DNA of 64,000 nucleotides. Origin: Chamaesiphon sp031376885 (lineage in GTDB: Bacteria > Cyanobacteriota > Cyanobacteriia > Cyanobacteriales > Chamaesiphonaceae). The stretch spans positions 1 through 64,000 of the forward strand of contig JANMEL010000310.1 of assembly GCA_031376885.1 (NCBI GenBank), in the 5' to 3' direction. The notes beneath the pieces were generated by a model. That model was not told where the DNA came from. It did no database searches and was given only the letters and a program-made list of their open reading frames with translations. Below, in pieces: positions 6,921-14,643 of the stretch. Position 1 is the first letter of the stretch. Each line of letters opens with the position of its first letter. Both the position numbers and the translations under genes were made by a program.

Positions 6921-9716
6921 ATGGTTCAAAATTCGGCACTTGGCACTATATCAGAGGAGCAATTGATTCACACACTAGGCGCAGATATCGCCAGTGCAGA
7001 CATTGCAAATATCCGCGCTACGATGCAGCTACTGACAATTGCGCCTGGTAACAGCTTTTGGCAATCCAATGACAGTCAACCAGGGATTCATATCATATTA
7101 GCGGGGAAAGTGCGGTTATTTGACAAGCAAGGTGAGCGAGTCGCAACCCTGACTGTCGGGAAAAGTTTTGGCGCGAGCACTCTTTTTACCGACGCACAAT
7201 TTAGTACCTACACCGCTAAAGCCGCTCTAGTTGTGGGTGGAGCCGAAATATTAGTCGGATTTATCCCTAGAGATTCGATCCACTCCTGCTGGAGTAAATA
7301 TCCCCCCATCCAAAATCATCTCAGTCAACAGGCTCAACATCTCGACGCAATCCTCACCGGAAAAATCGAACCCTCAGCACTTCAAGTACGTCAACGAGGA
7401 ATTCAAGCATCACCAGCACTGCGCCAAATCCATCCGATCGCGGCTACACCGCCAGCCACAGCCCCTGTGGAGCCAGTCAAAAATGGAGTGGCACCAAATC
7501 GATTCAAAGAGGCTTATTTCCCCACTCCTAGTCAAAAAATGGGGCAATGGTGGAAAAAAGTTCGTCACAATTACCCTTTCTATGAGCAACAGAGTTCATC
7601 AGATTGTGGTGCAGCCTGTTTGGTAATGGTGGGGAAGTATTGGGGGAAAGAGTTTAATATTAACCGCTTGCGAGAGTTGGCTGCTGTCAGTCGGGATGGA
7701 GCATCGCTCAATCGGTTGACGACTACGGCGGAAAGTTTGGGGTTTAATACTCGTCCAGTTAAAGCTAGTCTAGATCGGCTGGCGAGTCAACCATTACCGA
7801 TTATTGCTCATTGGGAAGGAAATCACTATATCGTAGTGTATGAAATTAGTCCTAAGTATATCATTGTCGGCGATCCAGCCGTCGGACAGCGCAAATTTAC
7901 TCATGCAGAATTTATCAAGGGATGGAGTGGTTATTGTCTACTATTAGAACCCACTTTGGCTCTGAAGAATACTGAGGGGAAATCTACGAGTTTTTGGCAA
8001 CTATTCCAATTGGTTACGCCCCATAAGGTGGTAATTGGGGAAATATTTATTGCTTCGATCGTCTTACAGATTTTCGGTTTGATATCACCGATTTTTACAC
8101 AGCTAATTTTAGATCGGGCAGTTGTTCACAAATCTGGCAGTAGTTTAGCTACTTTTGGGATCGGCTTACTAATTTTTGGCGGGTTTCAAATCGCGATAAC
8201 TGCCTTGCGTCAGTATTTAATGGCTTTGACAGCCAATCGGATTGATGCAGCATTGGTAGTGGGGTTTATTCGTCATGCGTTTAGTTTACCACTGAGTTAT
8301 TTTGATTCTCGTCATGTCGGCGATATTATTTCCAGAGTTCAGGAAAATCATAAGATTCGTACTTTTATCACTGGAGAATCTTTAGGGGTATTAATCGATC
8401 TGATGTCGGTGTTTGTCTATGTCACGTTGATGTTTGTTTATAGTTGGAAGTTGGCACTAGTCACACTAATATCGATTCCCCCATTTCTAATTCTTAATTT
8501 TGCTTCGACACCTTTTTTGAAGCAGATGTCACGAGCAGCATTTAACACCTCAAATGCTGAGAATAGTTATCTAATTGAAGCTCTCAATGGGGTGCGAACA
8601 GTCAAATCGATGTCTGTAGAAAGATCGGTACGCTGGAATTGGGAGGAGTTGTTAAATAAGGATATCAAGCAAAACTATCGCGGGCAAATAATGGGAATTA
8701 AGATTCAGGCGATCAGTTCGGCGATTAATACTATTAGCAGCACTGCGTTGATTTGGATTGGTGCATCTCTAGTGATTTCGGGTGAATTTACGATCGGTCA
8801 ATTATTTGCTTTTAATATGCTCTCGGCAAATACGATCGCCCCCTTTCAACGGTTAGCTGGACTTTGGACTAGTTTACAAGAAATCGGCATTGCGATCGAA
8901 AGATTGTGCGATGTGATCGAGGCAAAACCAGAGGAAGATCGAAGTACGCCCCAGCAAGATTTGGCCAAGCTTCAGGGATATGTCAAATTCAATAATGTTA
9001 CCTTTCGCTATAATAAAGATGCCGAAAATAATATCCTCGAAAATATTAATTTTGAGATTAAACCAGGTCAAACTGTGGCGATCGTTGGGCGCAGCGGTTC
9101 GGGAAAAACAACCCTCTCTAAACTAATTCTCGGACTATATCAGCCGATAAGTGGATCGATCGAAATCGATGGCAAGGATTTGAAAACTATTTCGCTCCAT
9201 TCACTGCGATCGCAAATTGGGCTAGTAGATCAAGATACATTTTTATTCAGTGGCACTATCAAACATAATATTACTCTATCAAAACCTGGCGCAGATATTA
9301 GTCAAATTCAACGGGCAACACAATTAGCTGGTGCTGATGAATTTATCACTAAAATGCCGATGGGATATGATACCGAAATCGGCGAAGGTGGCGGTATGTT
9401 GTCAGGGGGTCAACGTCAACGAATTGCGATCGCCCGCGCATTATTAAACAATCCTCGACTGCTCATATTTGATGAAGCAACTAGTAGTTTAGATACAGAA
9501 TCAGAACGCATTATCCAAACTAACTTAGAAAAAATTCGCCGCAACCGCAGTACAATTATTATCGCCCATCGTCTCTCTACTGTTCAAAATGCCGATCTAA
9601 TTTTAGTATTAGATAAAGGAGTCCTGATCGAAAGTGGAAACCATCGAGAACTAATGGCACAACGCGGGCAGTACTATTATCTAAATCAACAACAAATCGC
9701 TACCATTCAAGAATAA
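6921..9716 (+). CDS. C39-peptidase ABC exporter (PCAT) with N-terminal cyclic-nucleotide-binding-like domain
   Basis: A 931-aa inner-membrane protein that should cleave double-glycine leaders and export the mature peptide. Domain order: a CNMP-binding-like beta-roll (about 35-150: TIAPGNSFWQ, GIHIILAGKVRLFD, GKSFGASTLF); a C39 peptidase (about 220-350) with catalytic Cys in SSSDCGAACLVM near residue 229, His in HWEGNHYIVVY and Asp in VGDPAVG; six TM helices (about 365-630); and an ABC ATPase with Walker A GRSGSGKTTL near 723, LSGGQRQR, Walker B LLIFDEATSSLD and AHRLST. All catalytic residues are present. It heads an operon with the HlyD-type gene 19 nt downstream and opposes the precursor operon. 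The N-terminal roll lacks an obvious phosphate-binding cassette, so ligand binding is unproven. Confidence 0.92.
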   Translation: MVQNSALGTISEEQLIHTLGADIASADIANIRATMQLLTIAPGNSFWQSNDSQPGIHIILAGKVRLFDKQGERVATLTVGKSFGASTLFTDAQFSTYTAKAALVVGGAEILVGFIPRDSIHSCWSKYPPIQNHLSQQAQHLDAILTGKIEPSALQVRQRGIQASPALRQIHPIAATPPATAPVEPVKNGVAPNRFKEAYFPTPSQKMGQWWKKVRHNYPFYEQQSSSDCGAACLVMVGKYWGKEFNINRLRELAAVSRDGASLNRLTTTAESLGFNTRPVKASLDRLASQPLPIIAHWEGNHYIVVYEISPKYIIVGDPAVGQRKFTHAEFIKGWSGYCLLLEPTLALKNTEGKSTSFWQLFQLVTPHKVVIGEIFIASIVLQIFGLISPIFTQLILDRAVVHKSGSSLATFGIGLLIFGGFQIAITALRQYLMALTANRIDAALVVGFIRHAFSLPLSYFDSRHVGDIISRVQENHKIRTFITGESLGVLIDLMSVFVYVTLMFVYSWKLALVTLISIPPFLILNFASTPFLKQMSRAAFNTSNAENSYLIEALNGVRTVKSMSVERSVRWNWEELLNKDIKQNYRGQIMGIKIQAISSAINTISSTALIWIGASLVISGEFTIGQLFAFNMLSANTIAPFQRLAGLWTSLQEIGIAIERLCDVIEAKPEEDRSTPQQDLAKLQGYVKFNNVTFRYNKDAENNILENINFEIKPGQTVAIVGRSGSGKTTLSKLILGLYQPISGSIEIDGKDLKTISLHSLRSQIGLVDQDTFLFSGTIKHNITLSKPGADISQIQRATQLAGADEFITKMPMGYDTEIGEGGGMLSGGQRQRIAIARALLNNPRLLIFDEATSSLDTESERIIQTNLEKIRRNRSTIIIAHRLSTVQNADLILVLDKGVLIESGNHRELMAQRGQYYYLNQQQIATIQE

Positions 9717-9735
9717 ATCAACAACAATAAAAACT

Positions 9736-11859
9736 ATGGTGCATAATTCCATCCCCAAAAACACAGATCGAAACTTACAACCCCAGATTAAAGTATTGGT
9801 GGTAGATGATGGACGAGTAATTAGAGAAAAACTTAAATCCATATTACGATCGCACAAAGATATTCAAGTAATTGGCACAGCCGCAGATGGCTATACAGCA
9901 ATCGAGCAACTCGAATATCTACATCCCGATATCATCTTACTCGATCTCGACATGCCAAATCTAGATGGGATCCAAGTCGCTCAAATTATCGACCAAAAAT
10001 ATCCACAGATAAAAGTTATTATCCTCACTAGTCATGAAAATTTCGATCCTGCATCTGCCTGCATCAAAGAATATATCGTCAAAGATAGTGTCGAGCTAAA
10101 GATAGCGGATCGAATCCGCTTTGTCCATAATAGCGATCGATTCAATGGTAACTATGATAATGTGGTTGGATTCGATCGCAACAGTATAGAAACTAGTAAA
10201 ATATCTCGAATCGCCAGCAATCGTAATTTTGACGATCGATTAACTCAAATCTCATCAATTGCCAATACCACATTCAGCAAACTAAATGATTGGTCAAATG
10301 CAGCCAAAGAATTAATCGATATCATGCCTTTGCCTTGGACGAGAGGTTTATTATACTGTTTAATGATATCCTTGGCTATTGCTATCCCTTGGGCATGTTT
10401 GTATCGAATGGATGAAATTGGTACAGCCAGAGGTAGATTAGAATTCAAAGGCAATACTATCAAACGGGAGTCCGATTTAGATGGTAGTGTTGCAGTACTC
10501 AAAGTTTATGTCAAAAAAGGCGATCTAGTCAAAGCCGGACAAATAATCATGGAATTGGATGGTAAAAATGTCCGCGAACAAATCTATCAAAATCAACTAA
10601 AAATTGATGGCGAACAACAACGGTTCGATCGATTGCTATTGCTAAAAAATCAACTAGGATTGGGTACCACTGCTCAACAACAGCAAAATCAAGCTCAACT
10701 ACTAGAAAAACAATCTCAAATCGCTCAAGCACAGCAGAGTCTTTCTAGCCTCAATTCCAATTCTCGCAGCCAAAGTGCCGAAAAATTGGCTCAATTGAAT
10801 CAAGCCGAACAAACCCTCATCGATCGTCAATCCAGCTACAATCTTCAGAAGGCTGAAAAACTTACCCAAGTGCGCCAAGCCGAGCAAGCAGTAGTTGATG
10901 CTCAAACCAATTATCTGCTCACTCAGAATCGATTTAAAGAAGCTCAAAATGAGGTGCGTCGCTATCGCAAACTATATCAGACTGGAGCCGTCGCCGAAAT
11001 AAAAGTCAAAGAAATCGATAATATCGCTCAGGAAAAGAACCAACTTTTTACCCAAGCCTTAGCGAGTCTCCAACAGTCAAAACTGCGCCTCAAAGAGCAA
11101 CAGGAAAACTATCAAAAACTCCTCCAACAAACCCAAGCTGATATCGCTCAAGCTCGACTCAAACTCAAAGAGCAACAACAAAACTATCAGCGCACCCTAA
11201 ACCAAACTCAAGCCGATATCACTCAAGCCAAACTCCGACTTACCGAGCAACAACGCGGATCCACAAGTCTAGCCACAGGTGGAAATATCGCCCTCTTAAA
11301 AACTGAACAACAGCTCAGAGAAATCGACAACCAAATCGTCACCCTAAAATCTGAAATCGATCGATCTCGATCCCAAAACGCCTTCCTGCTCAAACAACTA
11401 GACAAATACACCATCAAAGCGAATGTAGACGGCACAATCTTTGAACTACCGATCGAACGAGAAGGCTCTGTAGTCCAACCCAAACAACTAATCGCTGAAA
11501 TCGGTTCCAATGCCAGCGGACTAGTCTTCAAAGGTCAAATACCCGCCGCTGAGAGTGAATCCTTGCGATCTAGCAAAACTCAAAAAGATGTCAAACTCAA
11601 ATTCGATGAATTCCCATTCCAAAGTTACGATATCGTCAAAGGAAAACTCACCTGGATTGCACCCAATTCTAAGCTACTGCAAACCGCTGCTGCTCCAGTT
11701 GCTATCTATGACGTAGAGATACAGCTCAGTCAGTCTTGCATTAAGCATGAGGGCAATTGTATCCCATTCAAATCAGGGCAACCAGCCACCGCCGAAATTA
11801 TCATTCGCAATCGCCGAATTATTGATTTTATTCTGGATCCATTTCGGAAATTATCGTAG
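9736..11859 (+). CDS. Response-regulator receiver domain fused to HlyD-family membrane fusion protein
   Basis: A 707-aa protein. Residues about 18-130 form a CheY-like receiver: KVLVVDDGRVIREKL with the acidic pocket, the phospho-acceptor Asp in ILLDLDMPNLDG near residue 70, the Thr/Ser switch in ILTSH, and Lys in IVKDS. A linker is followed by one TM helix near residues 200-222 (GLLYCLMISLAIAIPWACL), then the HlyD adaptor: a biotinyl-lipoyl-like half (VAVLKVYVKKGDLVKAGQII), a long Gln-rich coiled coil (about 280-560) and the second lipoyl half plus beta-barrel (VDGTIFELPIEREGSVV). It is the periplasmic partner of the exporter upstream. A cytosolic receiver on an adaptor suggests that transport, not transcription, is under phosphorelay control. 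No output domain other than HlyD is present. Confidence 0.9.
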   Translation: MVHNSIPKNTDRNLQPQIKVLVVDDGRVIREKLKSILRSHKDIQVIGTAADGYTAIEQLEYLHPDIILLDLDMPNLDGIQVAQIIDQKYPQIKVIILTSHENFDPASACIKEYIVKDSVELKIADRIRFVHNSDRFNGNYDNVVGFDRNSIETSKISRIASNRNFDDRLTQISSIANTTFSKLNDWSNAAKELIDIMPLPWTRGLLYCLMISLAIAIPWACLYRMDEIGTARGRLEFKGNTIKRESDLDGSVAVLKVYVKKGDLVKAGQIIMELDGKNVREQIYQNQLKIDGEQQRFDRLLLLKNQLGLGTTAQQQQNQAQLLEKQSQIAQAQQSLSSLNSNSRSQSAEKLAQLNQAEQTLIDRQSSYNLQKAEKLTQVRQAEQAVVDAQTNYLLTQNRFKEAQNEVRRYRKLYQTGAVAEIKVKEIDNIAQEKNQLFTQALASLQQSKLRLKEQQENYQKLLQQTQADIAQARLKLKEQQQNYQRTLNQTQADITQAKLRLTEQQRGSTSLATGGNIALLKTEQQLREIDNQIVTLKSEIDRSRSQNAFLLKQLDKYTIKANVDGTIFELPIEREGSVVQPKQLIAEIGSNASGLVFKGQIPAAESESLRSSKTQKDVKLKFDEFPFQSYDIVKGKLTWIAPNSKLLQTAAAPVAIYDVEIQLSQSCIKHEGNCIPFKSGQPATAEIIIRNRRIIDFILDPFRKLS

Positions 11860-11949
11860 GTTGGGTTGCGCGTAGCAAAACCCAACACCCTAGAGAGGTT
11901 GGGTTTCATTCTGGTTAGTGAGCGAAGCCGAACTACAACCCAACCTACG
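11855..11949 (+). repeat. 95-bp inverted-repeat element with GTAGGTTGGGTT ends
   Basis: Arms 11855-11867 (CGTAGGTTGGGTT) and 11937-11949 (AACCCAACCTACG) are perfect 13-bp inverted repeats, with inner CCCAACA/GGTTGGG copies. The TAG stop of the HlyD-type gene (11857-11859) lies inside the left arm, so the element truncates or defines the gene's 3' end. It probably acts as a terminator between convergent genes. Confidence 0.7.
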
Positions 11950-11975
11950 ACAAAAGATTTGCACCTTACAATCAG

Positions 11976-13256
11976 CTATTTCACTGCATCCCAAGCACTA
12001 GCAGCAGCAACTACAGCTTGCTCGACCGTTTTTTCACCCAACATTGCTGATTGGAGATTCTCGTAGATCGCTTTTTTGAGCAAATTGAGATTTTTTAAGG
12101 GGGGAATTAAGATCTCTGATTGTGCTAGTTGTTGAGCACTAATTAGTTTGCCTTGGGCGAGGGGAGATTTATCACCACTACTGACTAATTTAGCCTGATA
12201 TCGATCGATCGCCCCAGTATTAGACGGTAGAGTATCCGAAGCTTCGGCAAATGCGAGTTGATTATCAGCATTGGTGATAAACGAGGCAAATTTGACAGCG
12301 AAATCGGGCATTTTAGTACTGCGGGGAATGACCAGATTCATCACTGCTACGCCCTTCTTGCCAGTTTGTCCGACAATTTGAGGCGCGATGCCGGAAACTT
12401 TGGCAATTTGAGGCGCATTTTTGCTAATCGTATCAATAAATGGTGCTCCAGCCGAAAGCATCGCCGTTTCGCCGCCTTGGTACAATTGGATCGCCTGTTG
12501 ATGCCCCTGTGTGAGCACTTCCCTGGGCAGTAAGCCCTCTTTATACAGATTTACCCAATATTGAAAGGCGGCCTTACCCGCAGGGGTGTTAAAGGCGGCT
12601 TTACCTTGGGCATCTACTAATTTAACGTCCATTTGAACGAGGGATTCCAAGATATCATTACTATCTTCAGGGACGAAAGTAGTAAAGAAGGCATATTTAC
12701 CTGTTTTATCTTTGATTTGTTTGGCGGATTGAGCTAATTCTTGATAAGTAGTCGGCGGTTTGGCGATTCCAGCTTTGGCGAATAGATCCTGATTGTAGAT
12801 CGTGATGTTGGTGGTGAGATACCACGGGAAACTAAAGGCTTGATTATTTAAGGTTCCCGCCTGCCAAACTTTGGGTAGATACTCTTTGCTCTCGCCTTTT
12901 TTTAAGGCCGTATCCAAGTCTAACCAAGCATTTCTAGCCGCTAGTTGAGTGGCAAAATCGGGATTGAGATTGACGACATCGGGGGCAGTTTTGGCACCCA
13001 TTGCAGCTTGAATTTTGCTCTGCATCCCGCTCCAAGGTACATCTACCCAGTGGACTTTAACAGTCGGATTAGCAGTCTCAAAAACGCCAATCGCTTTCTT
13101 GAAATAATCATTAAATTTTGGTTGCAGTTGCATCGTCCAAAATTCTAATTTCGGTGTCTGAGTGGTGGGTGATTTTAGACAACTCACCACCCCTGTTAAT
13201 AATAGCCCCAACAAGCCGCAAACCACCAAGCGGCGGAAATTCCCAATCTTACCCAT
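11976..13256 (-). CDS. Carbohydrate-type ABC transporter substrate-binding lipoprotein
   Basis: A 426-aa MalE-family binding protein. The start at 13256 (MGKIGNFRRLVV) is preferred over an upstream in-frame ATG because it gives a compact lipoprotein signal: basic start, hydrophobic LLGLLLTG and lipobox TGVVSC near residue 23. The mature part has the family layout: LEFWTMQLQPKF, GAKTAPDVVNLN, FSFPWYLTTNITIYNQDLF and GETAMLSAGAPF. It would bind a sugar or glycoside outside the plasma membrane. No permease or ATPase gene is adjacent, so it must share components encoded elsewhere. The substrate cannot be read from the sequence. Confidence 0.85.
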   Translation of the reverse strand: MGKIGNFRRLVVCGLLGLLLTGVVSCLKSPTTQTPKLEFWTMQLQPKFNDYFKKAIGVFETANPTVKVHWVDVPWSGMQSKIQAAMGAKTAPDVVNLNPDFATQLAARNAWLDLDTALKKGESKEYLPKVWQAGTLNNQAFSFPWYLTTNITIYNQDLFAKAGIAKPPTTYQELAQSAKQIKDKTGKYAFFTTFVPEDSNDILESLVQMDVKLVDAQGKAAFNTPAGKAAFQYWVNLYKEGLLPREVLTQGHQQAIQLYQGGETAMLSAGAPFIDTISKNAPQIAKVSGIAPQIVGQTGKKGVAVMNLVIPRSTKMPDFAVKFASFITNADNQLAFAEASDTLPSNTGAIDRYQAKLVSSGDKSPLAQGKLISAQQLAQSEILIPPLKNLNLLKKAIYENLQSAMLGEKTVEQAVVAAASAWDAVK

Positions 13257-13494
13257 TGATTTTACCCTCGACTCGATCGACAACAACGCATTATCGACGA
13301 TTTAGAGCTTGGGTGCTAGTGGGTTGAGCTAATTTACCTAGAGAAGAGAGAATAGGGAAAAGTGGAATTTTGTCACGAATCCTGAACAGACGAAAAACTC
13401 TAATTAATGTCATTATCCCCGACGAGGTAGTGTATAATTTTTGAGTATTATGTTAAAGTCTCTAAAATCCTACAAAATCACAAATTCGCTGAAA

Positions 13495-13850
13495 CCGACA
13501 ACGCCTATTGCTAATCGAACAACGACGCGAGACGGCGTTGTCGGTTTCTAGCAGAACTGGAGGAAGAACAACAAGCTGAGAACGTATGGGTTGAAGACAT
13601 CCGAACGAAAATTGATCCTGCCATTTCAGCCTCATAGCAAACACCACCGATTACCTACGGTACGCTACGCGAACGATGGAGAGACATTCGTCAACCAGAT
13701 TTTAGAGCGGTTTCAACGCAATCGGGTGTAAGGATGACTCTCCATGTTATCAACATTCTTGCTAGTCAAGATCTTACTGAAATTGCTGACTACTTTGCCG
13801 AAACCAATGTAGAAGTAGGTGAACGATTTTTTAGAGAATTTAACATTACA
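13495..13850 (+). pseudogene. Decayed toxin-antitoxin locus (antitoxin remnant plus ParE/RelE-like toxin 5' part)
   Basis: From about 13545 fragments read as FLAELEEEQQAENVW and, after a frame change, GETFVNQILERFQRNRV followed by TAA 4 nt before ATG 13734. From 13734 the frame reads MTLHVINILASQDLTEIADYF and then VGERFFREFN, the start of a ParE/RelE-type toxin. Similarity stops near 13850, where minus-strand DUF4926-like sequence begins. A GCGTAGCGTACC-type repeat sits inside the antitoxin remnant (about 13655-13677). The toxin lacks its C-terminal catalytic half, so the locus should be inactive. The antitoxin family is not assigned. Confidence 0.5.
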
Positions 13851-13924
13851 ATATCTCCGGCTCTGAGTCCATACTCTGATAAGTCGCGAGTTAATGAGAC
13901 TTCTCGATCTAATTCCATTGTCAT
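13850..13924 (-). pseudogene. DUF4926-like N-terminal fragment
   Basis: Reading leftward from ATG 13924 gives MTMELDREVSLTRDLSEYGL and then RAGDIVML, matching the start of DUF4926 proteins (LDRVVLT-DLPEYGLKAGD). It stops at the junction with the ParE-like fragment, after about 25 codons. DUF4926 proteins are small accessory proteins of unknown role. The call is from memory of the family pattern. Confidence 0.45.
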
Positions 13925-14002
13925 TATTGAGTCGTTAACGATCGAGAGAGTAAGCTATAATTGTTGCTCTGTATATGTTAGTTCGTGGGCACCATCCTAA
14001 TT

Positions 14003-14398
14003 TTACCAAATTGTCTTTACATGAAGGTATTTGAGGATATTGTTATCGCAGGTAATTAGCGGGACATTATATCTTCTCGCCATTGCTACAATAGTTCTGT
14101 CAGCAGGATCTTTGTGAAAGTCTCCATGTAGTTGGGTACTGGCGATCGCATCCTCTGGATTCAGTGCCTCGATTACTATCCCTGAATGACTCTTTGCTAG
14201 AGCATACCAATCATCGATCGGTAACGGCAATGCTAATTTACCAAGGCAGATTTTACAGCTATTTCCCATACCGAAATAGCTGAAACTAAAATACTATTTT
14301 GTGGCTCCCTCAATCTCAATCTGTTCTCGTGCAGCATTCGATAATTGACTCGGAACGTGTAAAAGCCACAGCCAAACATGGGTGTCAATAATAATCAT
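14003..14398 (-). pseudogene. VapC-type PIN-domain toxin, disrupted by two frameshifts
   Basis: From ATG 14398 the frame gives MIIIDTHVWLWLLHVPSQLS and continues to GATK, then meets TAG in AAAATAG. A second frame carries NSILVSAISVWEIAVKSAL, then TTGGTAAATTAG ends it. The third frame carries LALPLPIDDWYALAKSHSG and the end with DPADRTIVAMARRY and LITCD. Together they form a full PIN toxin with the conserved acidic residues (IDTH, WE, DPADR, CD). Two small indels, one in an A-run and one in a G-run, kill it. The start overlaps the antitoxin stop by 4 nt, the normal vapBC arrangement. Confidence 0.8.
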
Positions 14399-14628
14399 TC
14401 ACCCAAAGCCATCCACAAATCGGTCATCGGCGCATCAAAGTCAGGCTCGATCTGAATTGACATTCCGCGCAAGGGATAATGTTTTTTGTCGTTTAATTTA
14501 GTTTCGTTCTGCGTTGTGGCTGCAACTGGGTAGTTACTACCGAGGGATCGGATAAAATCTAACAGGCTCAGTTGCATTGGTTCAGGGATTTTTTCTAGTT
14601 CCCGAACGATTGATTCTATCGTACTCAT
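14395..14628 (-). CDS. VapB-like antitoxin (DUF2281-type)
   Basis: A 77-aa antitoxin from ATG 14628 (MSTIESIVRELEKIPEPMQL); the longer frame to 14655 runs into the insertion-sequence end and is not native. Features are a helical N-terminus (leucine-rich LLDFIRSLG) and a C-terminus with PLRGMSIQIEPDFDAPMTDLWMALGE, the segment that would plug the PIN toxin. It overlaps the broken vapC by 4 nt. The IS4-family element is inserted just 5-6 nt upstream of the start (its target duplication is 14634-14643), so the native promoter and probably the ribosome-binding site were separated from the gene. It may be a relic or be read from the element. Confidence 0.65.
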   Translation of the reverse strand: MSTIESIVRELEKIPEPMQLSLLDFIRSLGSNYPVAATTQNETKLNDKKHYPLRGMSIQIEPDFDAPMTDLWMALGE

Positions 14629-14643
14629 GATGTGATGGGGAAG

